Notes under the pieces: generated by a model
What the model was told of the DNA's origin: nothing
The model's database searches: none
The model's input: only the letters and a program-made list of their open reading frames with translations
Program-made: the position numbers and the translations under genes
Shown here: positions 1 to 6,750 of the stretch, piece by piece
Position numbering within the stretch: the stretch's first letter is position 1
Layout: each line of letters starts with the position of its first letter
Source: Caryophanales bacterium
GTDB taxonomy: Bacteria > Bacillota_I > Bacilli_A > RFN20 > CAG-288
NCBI GenBank assembly: GCA_021621525.1
Contig: JAJVUU010000076.1
Location: forward strand, 1-7,877
DNA length: 7,877 bases
Direction of reading: 5' to 3'

Positions 1-1
1 C

Positions 2-49
2 TTCGAAGCCCTTGCCGTATTGATCTACGGAATGGTCTATCTCGGTTGA
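2..49 (+). CDS. C-terminal tail of an upstream gene (partial, unidentified)
   Basis: An open frame enters the window from the left and ends at a TGA (47-49). It reads FEALAVLIYGMVYLG. The tail is hydrophobic with few charges, and it is followed within four bases by a strong terminator hairpin, as expected for the real 3' end of a gene. Fifteen residues are too few to name a family. The codon choice (GCC, ATC, CTC, GTC) matches the downstream genes, which supports a real coding end. Confidence 0.6.
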   Translation, partial: FEALAVLIYGMVYLG

Positions 50-52
50 TCC

Positions 53-80
53 AAGCCACGCATTGCGTGGCTTTTCTCTT
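53..80 (+). terminator. Intrinsic terminator after the upstream gene
   Basis: AAGCCACGC (53-61) pairs perfectly with GCGTGGCTT (65-73) around an ATT loop, giving a 9-bp stem. A T-rich run (cttttctctt) follows. It starts four bases after the stop codon of the upstream frame, the usual position for a Rho-independent terminator. Confidence 0.88.
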
Positions 81-103
81 GTGACACAGCAAAATAAAAC
101 GGC

Positions 104-146
104 GGCGTTGACGAAAAAGTCACGCCCCTTTTTATTTTATTTTATG
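104..146 (+). terminator. Second tandem intrinsic terminator
   Basis: GGCG (104-107) pairs with CGCC (123-126), T108 is bulged, and TGAC (109-112) pairs with GTCA (119-122) around a GAAAAA loop. Two C residues and a long T-rich tract (129-143, TTTTTATTTTATTTT) follow. The minus-strand copy of the stem is also followed by a T-rich stretch (GTTTTATTTT), so it may work in both directions. A TTGACG that could pass for a -35 box (108-113) lies inside this stem and has no -10 at the right distance. Confidence 0.7.
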
Positions 147-157
147 AACTATAATTG

Positions 158-186
158 TTTATTCATAGGGGCCTTTTTGCTATAAT
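158..186 (+). promoter_or_regulatory. Extended -10 sigma-A-type promoter for the operon
   Basis: TGCTATAAT (178-186) is a perfect extended -10 element. The -35 region is poor: TTTATT (158-163) sits at a 17-base spacer and TTGTTT (155-160) at a 20-base spacer, each matching three of six consensus bases. Extended -10 promoters tolerate weak -35 boxes. Transcription would start near 192-194, giving a leader of about 35 bases before the ATG at 229. A second TATAAT at 150-155 lacks both the TG extension and a suitable -35. No other convincing promoter is visible before the end of galE. Confidence 0.7.
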
Positions 187-212
187 TTTACCAAGCATGT
201 TTTTGCATATCG

Positions 213-218
213 AAGGAG
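213..218 (+). promoter_or_regulatory. Ribosome binding site of the first operon gene
   Basis: AAGGAG lies ten bases upstream of the ATG at 229. The spacing is slightly long, but this is the only good site in the short leader and it fixes the start codon. Confidence 0.8.
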
Positions 219-228
219 TAACCACACC

Positions 229-1626
229 ATGGAAGAAAACAAAAATCCAGAAACGGAAAAGAATAATTTCATCGCTGAAGAAGGCGAAGAAAAAGAAGCT
301 ATGAACACGGAGAATACCGGTTCCACAGAAGAAAAGACAGAAAACGTCACTGATGAAGTGTCTCCTTCCGAAATCGAAGGTCTTAAGGAAAGCCTGAAGG
401 AAGAGACCCGTCCTGATGACGTCTCCGGCACCTATAACGGAACCGCCACCAATCCAGACAACACCTATTTCAATCCGATTCGCTATATCAACGACGGAAC
501 CATCTCCATCGACGATTCGATGGAGAACAACCGCAAGGCCTTCAACCAGAAGCTGAAGAAATCCAAGGTCATCGATGTCATCGCAATAGTCATGATGCTC
601 ATCTCCTTTGCCGCCGTCCTTGTCGTCGTCTTCCTCAACAAGGGAGAGAACTCCTTGCCTTGGCTCAACTGGGTCGTCTTCGGCATCGCCCTTGTCATCA
701 TCGTTGCTTCCTTCATCCTGACCACCGTCTACAACAAAAAGAACGCCAAGATCACCAAAGCCTATCTCAACGATTATGAGGATACCCTCAACGGCTACGC
801 CATCTCCGACCTTTCCGTCGTCGACCCAACCCTTTGTGTCGATGCCAAGATCAATGACCAGGACATCATCCAGGCCCATTATTTCCACACCATCAACAGA
901 ATCGAATCCAGAGCCGTCGTCGAAGGAAAGAGAAAAGGTTTCTCCTTCTCCCTGGGCGAAGTTGCCGTCGTCATTCCGACCGTCAGCATCGAATCCTGCA
1001 ACAAGAAGCCGGAAGATTATCTCAACCTCGATGGTTCCACCTATGTCCCGGAGCCTATCAGCGATACCGAGACCGGAACCCAGGAGCTTGCTTCCAAGGA
1101 TATGACCGTCGTCGATCTTGACATGGTCACCAAAGATGCAAAGAAAAGGGAAAAGGACGAAAAGAGAGCCAGGATGAACCAGCAGACGGAAACCGCCACT
1201 GGTCTCTTCGGCAAGATTTATGCCTATGGCATGGCAATCGACTCTGAAGATTCCATCATGATTGCCTTCATGGGAAGAAAGGATGCCACCGTCCTACCGG
1301 ACAACCTCACCGGCTTCAATGCCGTCAAGGTTCCCGGACTGAGAGGAAACGTCGTCGTATATTGCATCAATCCTCTCTTTTCGGCGAAGTTCTTCGATGA
1401 AGAAGGTGTCCGTCTTCTCAACGACATCGTTCCGAACGAAGTCGTCGAATCCCTCTTCATCTCCATCAACTCCTATGGCAGCAAAGTCGGCATGACACTC
1501 TCCGATGACATCATGCAGCTCCCGATCAAGCAGCTTAGCCATCTTGGCTCCTATGAGCTTTACAAGGACGCCACCGACAAGGCCTTTGCCTTCATCGACC
1601 ACGTCCAGGAAATCGCTGGCAAATAA
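229..1626 (+). CDS. Two-helix membrane protein with remote DUF3137-like C-terminal region
   Basis: The protein has 465 residues and I cannot assign a function. Residues 1-65 are highly acidic and rich in Glu, Asn and Thr, with no predicted signal peptide, and look like a disordered cytoplasmic tail. Two hydrophobic segments follow at about 114-136 and 147-168, separated by a short loop (KGENSLPWLNW), so both the tail and the C-terminal domain should face the same side, probably the cytoplasm. Residues 175-255 and 325-435 look like a mixed alpha/beta domain, linked by a charged segment (about 300-320, KKREKDEKRAR). Its order of elements resembles DUF3137 proteins, two-helix membrane proteins often found near lemA. 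The shared elements are a GLFGKIYAYGMAID strand segment, then an F-G-x-x-x-T-V-x-P-D-like segment near 347-358 and a late hydrophobic repeat near 400-430. This is eyeballed similarity only. It opens the operon, one base upstream of tsaE. A chaperone-like, envelope or regulatory role cannot be told apart from sequence alone. Confidence 0.85.
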   Translation: MEENKNPETEKNNFIAEEGEEKEAMNTENTGSTEEKTENVTDEVSPSEIEGLKESLKEETRPDDVSGTYNGTATNPDNTYFNPIRYINDGTISIDDSMENNRKAFNQKLKKSKVIDVIAIVMMLISFAAVLVVVFLNKGENSLPWLNWVVFGIALVIIVASFILTTVYNKKNAKITKAYLNDYEDTLNGYAISDLSVVDPTLCVDAKINDQDIIQAHYFHTINRIESRAVVEGKRKGFSFSLGEVAVVIPTVSIESCNKKPEDYLNLDGSTYVPEPISDTETGTQELASKDMTVVDLDMVTKDAKKREKDEKRARMNQQTETATGLFGKIYAYGMAIDSEDSIMIAFMGRKDATVLPDNLTGFNAVKVPGLRGNVVVYCINPLFSAKFFDEEGVRLLNDIVPNEVVESLFISINSYGSKVGMTLSDDIMQLPIKQLSHLGSYELYKDATDKAFAFIDHVQEIAGK

Positions 1627-1627
1627 A

Positions 1628-2071
1628 ATGAAAGTCACTGAATTCATTTCCGATTCCCCTGAAAGAACCAAGGAGATTGCTTCCGAACTTGCCTCCACCC
1701 TCAAAGGTGGAGAGGTCATCAAGGCCATCGGTGAGATGGGCTGTGGAAAGACTGCCTTCTGCCAGGGGCTTGGCCATGCCCTCGGCGTCAAGGGAATCAT
1801 CAATTCCCCGACCTTCAACCTCATCAAGGTATATCAGGGAAAGGACAAGACACTCTACCATGTCGATTGCTACAGGTTGGAAAATGCTGACGAGGAAAGA
1901 AAAGATCTGTCCCTGGACGAAGTCATGGGCGATGAAAAAATCATCACCTACATCGAATGGCCGATGTACGGAAACAGCTTCGTTTTGAACTACCACCCCG
2001 TCATAACACTCCGTTTGACTTATTTGGATGAAAATAAGAGAAAGATTGTTATCGAAGATGAAAGATTCTAA
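1628..2071 (+). CDS. tsaE: tRNA t6A37 biosynthesis ATPase TsaE
   Basis: TsaE is the cytoplasmic ATPase that drives turnover of the TsaB-TsaD complex during N6-threonylcarbamoyl-adenosine formation at tRNA position 37. The 147-residue length is typical. A Walker A loop, GEMGCGKT, lies at residues 35-42 (family form usually GDLGAGKT). A switch-like SPTF occupies 60-63, the signature H78-x-D80-x-Y82-R83 follows, and I109-E110-W111-P112 stands where the family has IEW plus a small residue. The ATG is one base after the stop of the membrane protein gene and has no recognisable Shine-Dalgarno sequence, so translation probably depends on coupling with the gene before. The last 14 bases overlap tsaB. 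The next genes are its complex partners TsaB and TsaD, which makes the assignment secure. Confidence 0.95.
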   Translation: MKVTEFISDSPERTKEIASELASTLKGGEVIKAIGEMGCGKTAFCQGLGHALGVKGIINSPTFNLIKVYQGKDKTLYHVDCYRLENADEERKDLSLDEVMGDEKIITYIEWPMYGNSFVLNYHPVITLRLTYLDENKRKIVIEDERF

Positions 2072-2663
2072 AGTTATTTCCCTTTATCTCGACACTGCCT
2101 CCAAGGCTCTTGCCGTCGGATGCAAATCAGGGAATCATGTCTATACTCTCGATCTTGGAAATCCCAAGGCTGCCTTGGAAAGAACGAACCTCGGCATCAG
2201 TCTCCTTTGCGAAAAAGGCTCCTTTGCCTTGAAGGATGTCGATTGCTTCTACTGCCTTTTAGGCCCCGGAAGCAACACCGGCATACGTCTCGGATTGACC
2301 ATTCCAAGAACCATCTATGCCTTCAATCCGAAAATACGGATCTTTGGCATTCCCACGATGGATCTTCTCTGCACCATGGGAGACAGAGCCGTTTTAAGCG
2401 ACCGCAACGGAAATCTCTTCTATGCCGAGAAGAAGGAAGGCAAGGTCAGCTATCATAGGGTCGACAAGAAAGATGTCCAAAGCCTTGCCAAGGATGGTGC
2501 CATCGTCGTCGAAGAAAAAGACGATATGGCCATCGATGAGCTTGCGGGCTATGACCTTAAGAAGGTCAACGTCCTCTCCCTCATGATTGACAAAGAAAAA
2601 GAATTCAAGGACTTTTCGGAAGACGAGGAATCCTACCTTCCGGAATATATCATGAAGATATGA
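2058..2663 (+). CDS. tsaB: tRNA t6A37 biosynthesis protein TsaB (short, divergent)
   Basis: TsaB is the inactive ASKHA-fold paralogue of TsaD that serves as its scaffold in t6A synthesis. The ATG at 2058 is chosen because it places the strand ISLYLDTASKALAVG (residues 7-21) near the N-terminus, as in the family. An in-frame ATG at 2028 would add ten residues and enlarge the overlap with tsaE to 44 bases. The key motif GPGSNTGIRLGL (69-80) corresponds to the family GPGSFTGLRIGL. SDRNGNLFYA (114-123) fills the place of the usual DARRGEVYYA, and the C-terminal PEYI fits the family P-x-Y-x-R ending. At 201 residues it is shorter than the roughly 220-235 common in bacteria, and the usual HSE-containing helix is replaced by ERTNLGISLL (41-50). 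No good Shine-Dalgarno site precedes it, so translational coupling to tsaE is likely. It overlaps rimI by four bases. Confidence 0.9.
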   Translation: MKDSKVISLYLDTASKALAVGCKSGNHVYTLDLGNPKAALERTNLGISLLCEKGSFALKDVDCFYCLLGPGSNTGIRLGLTIPRTIYAFNPKIRIFGIPTMDLLCTMGDRAVLSDRNGNLFYAEKKEGKVSYHRVDKKDVQSLAKDGAIVVEEKDDMAIDELAGYDLKKVNVLSLMIDKEKEFKDFSEDEESYLPEYIMKI

Positions 2664-3097
2664 TCGTCAAGGAAGCTGAAGAAAAGGACATTCCGTCCTT
2701 ACTTGATATCGGAAAGAGAATCCATGGTTTCGATGCAGAGAAGGAACTTCCCTTCTATAGCGACTCCATGGGTTTTGAGCTCTATGTCCTGGAAGACGAC
2801 AACGAAGAAGATATCGGCTTCCTCTGCCTCAGGATCGATGACGACACCGAAGCAGAAATCGACTATATCGCCATCTCAAAGAAGGACGAAGGAAAAGGTT
2901 TGGCAAGCCAGTTCCTGAATGAAGTCCTTACGGAAGTCCATCATAACGGCATTGAAAAGGTGTTTTTGGAGGTACGTTCGAAAAACACCAGGGCCATCGC
3001 CTTCTATGAACGCAATGGTTTTGTCCAATACCGCATCAGGAAAAACTACTATCTCGACGATGATGCCCTTTGCTATGTAAAGGAGGCCAACAAATGA
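2660..3097 (+). CDS. rimI: RimI-like GNAT N-acetyltransferase
   Basis: This is a 145-residue single-domain GNAT protein of the RimI class, which in E. coli acetylates the N-terminal alanine of ribosomal protein S18. The acetyl-CoA pyrophosphate loop is K75-D-E-G78-K-G80, with Lys where Gln or Arg is usual, preceded by the strand IDYIAIS (67-73). The C-terminal block FLEVRSKNTRAIAFYERNGF (102-121) is characteristic. E104 and Y116 align with the catalytic E103 and Y115 of E. coli RimI, and RKNYY (127-131) matches the conserved RxxYY. The start overlaps the tsaB stop as ATGA, and its own stop overlaps tsaD in the same way. Placement between tsaB and tsaD is common in Firmicutes and supports rimI over other GNATs. 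The real substrate (S18 or another protein) cannot be read from sequence. Confidence 0.9.
   Translation: MIVKEAEEKDIPSLLDIGKRIHGFDAEKELPFYSDSMGFELYVLEDDNEEDIGFLCLRIDDDTEAEIDYIAISKKDEGKGLASQFLNEVLTEVHHNGIEKVFLEVRSKNTRAIAFYERNGFVQYRIRKNYYLDDDALCYVKEANK
3079..3086 (+). promoter_or_regulatory. Strong ribosome binding site deciding the tsaD start
   Basis: AAAGGAGG lies inside the 3' end of rimI, seven bases before the ATG at 3094. It settles the start there and rules out an in-frame TTG at 3070, which would lie upstream of the site. It is the strongest internal site of the t6A cluster and may raise TsaD production above that of TsaE and TsaB, whose starts lack good sites. Confidence 0.85.
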
Positions 3098-4116
3098 AAG
3101 ACGAAGTCATTCTTGCCATCGAATCATCCTGCGACGAAACAGCCGTCGCCATTCTCAAAAACGGAAAGGAACTCCTGGTCAACACCGTCAACACCCAGAT
3201 TGAAGACCACAAGCGTTTCGGAGGAGTCTATCCTGAACTTGCCTCCCGTCTCCATCTGAAGAACATCACCAAGGTCGTTTCCTACGCCCTGTCACTCAAG
3301 GGCTTTGACTATTCCACCATCACCCATGTTGCCATCACCCAAGGCCCTGGTCTTCCCGGAGCGCTTCAGATCGGTGCCATGGCTGCAAAGACCATCGCCC
3401 AATATCTTGAAGTCCCCCTCATCTGTGTCCACCACCTTGCCGGTCACATCTATGCCAATGAATATGTGACGGACTTCAAATATCCTTTGATTGCCCTCAT
3501 CGCCAGCGGCGGAAACTCCGAAATCGTCTATATCCCTTCACCCATGAAATTCGAAATCATCGGTGAGACGGAGGATGATGCCATCGGCGAAGCCTTCGAC
3601 AAGGTTGCCAGGGAACTCGGCCTTCCTTATCCGGGAGGCGTCAATCTCGACAAGATATCAAGAGAAGAAGGAATCAAGACCTTCGCTCTTCCAAAGCCGA
3701 AGATCAGCGGATACAACCTCTCCTACTCCGGACTCAAGTCACATCTTGTCAGGATGATTCAAAAGGAGAAGAGAAACGAAGACGGAAGTCTTCCCACGGA
3801 TGTCGTCAAATCCTATGCCAGAAGCACAGAGGAAGCATTCGTCAACCAGCTTCTCGACAAGCTTCATCTGGCAGCGACAGACTACAAGGTGAAGCAGGTC
3901 GTCGTCGGTGGCGGTGTCTCAGCCAACTCTTATCTGAGAAGCCATATCAAGGAGGTCTTCCAGGGTGAAGACATCGAAGTCATGATTCCACCCCTTTGGT
4001 GCACGACTGACAATGCTGCCATGATTGCCAAGGCAGCACATCATCTTCTCGAACAGGGAAAGATATCTCCTCTGTCCTTCACCACGATGCCGAATAAGAA
4101 TTTAGAAGAAGAATAA
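3094..4116 (+). CDS. tsaD: tRNA N6-adenosine threonylcarbamoyltransferase TsaD
   Basis: TsaD transfers the threonylcarbamoyl group from threonylcarbamoyl-AMP to A37 of tRNAs reading ANN codons, working with TsaB and TsaE. At 340 residues it is full length. Family motifs appear in order: AIESSCDETAVAIL (8-21), GGVYPELASRLH (43-54), GPGLPGAL (84-91), the metal ligands H114 and H118 in HHLAGH, SGGNSE (138-143), GETEDDAIGEAFDKVARELG (157-176), SYSGLK (210-215), GGGVSANSYLR (272-282) and TTDNAAMIA (304-312), whose D306 is the third metal ligand. SGGNS differs from the more common SGGHT, a tolerated variation. The start is set by the AAAGGAGG site, and ATGA overlap couples it to rimI. The partner enzyme that makes threonylcarbamoyl-AMP (TsaC/Sua5) is not in the window and should be elsewhere in the genome. 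Confidence 0.97.
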   Translation: MKDEVILAIESSCDETAVAILKNGKELLVNTVNTQIEDHKRFGGVYPELASRLHLKNITKVVSYALSLKGFDYSTITHVAITQGPGLPGALQIGAMAAKTIAQYLEVPLICVHHLAGHIYANEYVTDFKYPLIALIASGGNSEIVYIPSPMKFEIIGETEDDAIGEAFDKVARELGLPYPGGVNLDKISREEGIKTFALPKPKISGYNLSYSGLKSHLVRMIQKEKRNEDGSLPTDVVKSYARSTEEAFVNQLLDKLHLAATDYKVKQVVVGGGVSANSYLRSHIKEVFQGEDIEVMIPPLWCTTDNAAMIAKAAHHLLEQGKISPLSFTTMPNKNLEEE

Positions 4117-4136
4117 TCAAGAAAAGAGGCTTATTT

Positions 4137-5522
4137 ATGGATTTAAAGGAAAAATACACTGTCAATGACCTATATCAGAAGGTCAAAGACCACAGCATCG
4201 ATACCTTGGAAGGTGCCAAGCTGACTTTCGGCGGATTTGTCCGCTCCAACCGCTTCGGCGGTGCCGTCGGCTTTGTCTCCATCAATGACGGAAGCTGCTT
4301 TGACAATCTGCAGGTCGTCTACGGAGAAGACTTCGAGGATGCCCTCAAGGCAAAGCTCGGAGCCTCCCTTCTCTGCAAGGGTACCCTTCATGTCACCCCG
4401 AATGCCAAGCAGCCCTTCGAAATCCAGGCAGAGGAAGTCACACTTGTAGGCGACGTCAAGGAAAACTACCCTCTTCAGAAGAAGAAGATGTCTTTCGAAT
4501 ACCTGAGAGACCTTCCTGAGTGGAGAATGAAGACCAACACCTTCAATGCCGTCTTCCGCGTCCGTTCCACCCTTGCCTACTACATCCATGATTATTTCCA
4601 CAAGAACGGATACCTTTGGATCCATACGCCGATTCTGACCGCCAATGACTGCGAAGGCGAAGGACAGACTTTCGATGTCTATGCCGACGTCAAGCATCCG
4701 GAAGAATACTTCAACAAGGACAATGTCCATCTGACCGTCTCCGGCCAGCTTCATGTCGAACCTTTTGCCCTCACCTATGGCAAGGTCTATACCTTCGGTC
4801 CGACCTTCCGTGCCGAAAAGTCCAACACCGTCAGGCATGCTGCCGAATTCTGGATGATCGAACCGGAGATTGCCTGGGCTCATCTAAGCGATCTGTGCGA
4901 CATCGAGGAGGACTTCCTCAAATATGTCGTCAGGAATGCCGTCAAAGACTGCGAATCCGACATGAACTTCTTTGAGAAATGGGTTGACAAGGATGTCAAG
5001 AAACGTCTCGATGAATTCATCAACAAGCCGTTTGCCCGCGTCAAATACGAAGACGCCATCAAGATTCTCCAGGAAGCCGTCAAGAACGGCCACAAGTTCG
5101 AAGTCAGCGACATTCATTTCGGCCTCGATCTTGGAAGCGAACACGAACGTTACCTCACCGAAGAATATTTCAAGGGTCCTATCTTCCTCACGGACTATCC
5201 GAAGGAAATCAAGGCCTTCTATATGAAGCAGAATGATGACGGCAAGACCGTCGGAGCAACAGACCTCCTGGTGCCTTTCATCGGCGAACTTTGCGGAGGC
5301 AGTGAAAGAGAGGCCGACTATGACAAGCTTCTCAACCGTATGAACGAGCTTCATATGAATATCCCTGCCTACCAATGGTACCTTGATCTGAGAGCCAACG
5401 GATCCATGCCGCATTCCGGCTTCGGTCTCGGCTTTGAAAGACTTGTCATGCTCGTCACCGGTATGAGCAACATCCGTGACGTCCTTCCTTATCCGCGTTG
5501 CTACAAAGACATGGAATTCTAA
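4137..5522 (+). CDS. asnS: Asparaginyl-tRNA synthetase
   Basis: AsnS attaches asparagine to tRNA-Asn in the cytoplasm. The protein has 461 residues, the usual length (E. coli about 466). An N-terminal OB-fold anticodon-binding domain spans roughly residues 27-107 (FGGFVRSNRFGGAVGFVSIN at 31-50). The class II catalytic core follows, with motif 1 region YLWIHTPILTAND (159-171), motif 2 FRAE (224-227) through RHAAEFWMIEPE (233-244), and motif 3 GFGLGFERL (428-436). DCEGEG (171-176), LTVSGQLHVE (199-208) and GMSNIRDVLPYPR (442-454) are AsnRS-type sequences and separate it from AspRS and LysRS. Its presence argues for direct Asn charging rather than only the GatCAB transamidation route. An AAGAGG site lies seven bases before the ATG. 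It follows tsaD by 20 bases with no terminator or promoter between, so it is in the same operon. tRNA-Asn is itself a t6A substrate. Confidence 0.96.
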   Translation: MDLKEKYTVNDLYQKVKDHSIDTLEGAKLTFGGFVRSNRFGGAVGFVSINDGSCFDNLQVVYGEDFEDALKAKLGASLLCKGTLHVTPNAKQPFEIQAEEVTLVGDVKENYPLQKKKMSFEYLRDLPEWRMKTNTFNAVFRVRSTLAYYIHDYFHKNGYLWIHTPILTANDCEGEGQTFDVYADVKHPEEYFNKDNVHLTVSGQLHVEPFALTYGKVYTFGPTFRAEKSNTVRHAAEFWMIEPEIAWAHLSDLCDIEEDFLKYVVRNAVKDCESDMNFFEKWVDKDVKKRLDEFINKPFARVKYEDAIKILQEAVKNGHKFEVSDIHFGLDLGSEHERYLTEEYFKGPIFLTDYPKEIKAFYMKQNDDGKTVGATDLLVPFIGELCGGSEREADYDKLLNRMNELHMNIPAYQWYLDLRANGSMPHSGFGLGFERLVMLVTGMSNIRDVLPYPRCYKDMEF

Positions 5523-5525
5523 AAC

Positions 5526-6737
5526 ATGTTCAGAAAAAAGAAAAAGCAGGAAGAAACTTCCAACGAAACCATCAGCGAAGAAAAAGAAGTTCCATCCTCT
5601 TTTTCCGTGGCTGAGAAAAAGCCTTCCCGCTTTCCTCTTTTCATCAAGGTCGTATCGGCCATACTTGCCATAGCCAGCATCGGACTTGTTGCCTATTCCT
5701 GCTTTCTCCTTATCTCCGACTCCAACGATTCCCTCTCGGATGAATCCTATATCACTTTGACCGGGAAGAACATCAATGAAAGCAAACAGGTCTATTCCCG
5801 CTTCGGCAAGGAAAAGATGAAGAAGGCAAGCGATTTTGCCCTCATTGGAACAAAGCTCTTCCTCTCTGAAACCAAAATCACGCCGGACCTGCTTTCAAGC
5901 GAGCACACATCCGACATCCTCGGACAGGGAAACAGCAACTTCTATCTTTACAACCTCACCACCGACACTTCCAAGTTTGCCTCCGGACAGAGCCATTTCG
6001 AATCCAACCAGTTCTATATCGACCTAGGAAAGATCAATGAAGGTGATTATCTTGTCTATTCTGACTATTACAACTCCGTCGACAGTGAAAATCTCAATCC
6101 ATACTCCTTGTCGACCAACGAAGCCATCAGCTACACAACCTATTCCCTTCCTGACCCGGAGACCAAGACGAGAAAGAGAATCACCATAAAAAACAACAGC
6201 AGTTCTCCGTTCCTTGTGATCCGTGTCAAGAACTGCGGTTCCGTCCTTCCGACAAATGTCTATGATGCCGTCATCTTCTATGCTTCCTATCAGCAAGGCG
6301 AAGATGGTTCCTTCACGGAAATCGAAAACAGCAAGGAAGACATCGATAAGCTCAGTCAGCTTGTCATAGACAATTCCGACTTCTCGAAGGCCAACCTCAA
6401 AGTCAAGGTCGTAGGAAGCCTGCAGGAAGCCTATGACATGAAATGTTCCTATTCCTTTGCCTTGGCAAAAGATGTGAAGACGACAACCTCCCTGTACACC
6501 AAAGGAAACACAGACTACCTCACCAACACCTTGAAGGACACTTCCCTGGAAGGCTATGATGCCAACCCCGAAATCCGTGAGATGACAGGCTATCTCGGCT
6601 GTGCCGGTGAAAACAGAATCGGCGTCACAGGAAACAAGACGCATATCAAGGATTCTTCCCACATAGGCAAGGAAAGTTACCTTCTGGGCGAGACACTTGA
6701 CGTGCTGGATGCGATAAAGACGTTTCTGACCAAATAA
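5526..6737 (+). CDS. Unrecognised single-pass membrane protein with large extracytoplasmic domain
   Basis: I do not recognise this 403-residue protein. It starts with a basic MFRKKKK and a charged cytoplasmic stretch of about 40 residues, followed by one hydrophobic segment (about 42-63). No lipobox or signal-peptidase site stands out, so a type II (N-in) anchor with about 340 residues outside the membrane is most likely. The outer part is rich in Ser, Thr, Asn and Tyr and has alternating hydrophobic patterns that suggest beta-strands (102-116, 136-145, 161-180, 218-235, 246-256). Three cysteines lie outside (C237, C307, C359). The final 60 residues look the most constrained, with GYLGCAGENRIGVTG (355-369), NKTHIKDSSHIGKESYLLGE (370-389) and an amphipathic C-terminal helix. 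It begins three bases after asnS with no clear Shine-Dalgarno site, and is followed 13 bases later by galE, so it is cotranscribed. A cell-wall or surface-polysaccharide role is possible from the galE neighbour, but nothing in the sequence proves it. Confidence 0.85.
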   Translation: MFRKKKKQEETSNETISEEKEVPSSFSVAEKKPSRFPLFIKVVSAILAIASIGLVAYSCFLLISDSNDSLSDESYITLTGKNINESKQVYSRFGKEKMKKASDFALIGTKLFLSETKITPDLLSSEHTSDILGQGNSNFYLYNLTTDTSKFASGQSHFESNQFYIDLGKINEGDYLVYSDYYNSVDSENLNPYSLSTNEAISYTTYSLPDPETKTRKRITIKNNSSSPFLVIRVKNCGSVLPTNVYDAVIFYASYQQGEDGSFTEIENSKEDIDKLSQLVIDNSDFSKANLKVKVVGSLQEAYDMKCSYSFALAKDVKTTTSLYTKGNTDYLTNTLKDTSLEGYDANPEIREMTGYLGCAGENRIGVTGNKTHIKDSSHIGKESYLLGETLDVLDAIKTFLTK

Positions 6738-6742
6738 AGGAG
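6736..6742 (+). promoter_or_regulatory. Ribosome binding site of galE
   Basis: AAAGGAG overlaps the stop codon of the preceding gene and ends eight bases before the ATG at 6751. It fixes the galE start. Confidence 0.85.
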
Positions 6743-6750
6743 AAATCGTT

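Noticed and set aside
108..155. TTGACG (108-113) and TATAAT (150-155) as a promoter pair
   Set aside because: The spacer would be 36 bases, far from the usual 16-18, and TTGACG is part of a terminator stem.
163..888. Long minus-strand open frame of 241 codons opposite the first gene
   Set aside because: It lies wholly antisense to a gene with a good promoter and ribosome site. Its product is a run of G, V, D and I with low-complexity stretches, as produced by the complement of GTC/ATC/GCC-rich codons, and it has no recognisable domain.
2028..2057. Upstream ATG start for tsaB at 2028
   Set aside because: It would add MKIRERLLSK before the conserved N-terminal strand and overlap tsaE by 44 bases without a better ribosome site.
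3070..3093. TTG start for tsaD at 3070
   Set aside because: It lies upstream of the strong AAAGGAGG site that serves the ATG at 3094, and the extra residues (LCKGGQQ) are not family-like.
4170..5414. Antisense frames opposite asnS (4170-4883 and 4884-5414)
   Set aside because: asnS is unmistakable with all class II motifs; these are shadows of its codon bias.
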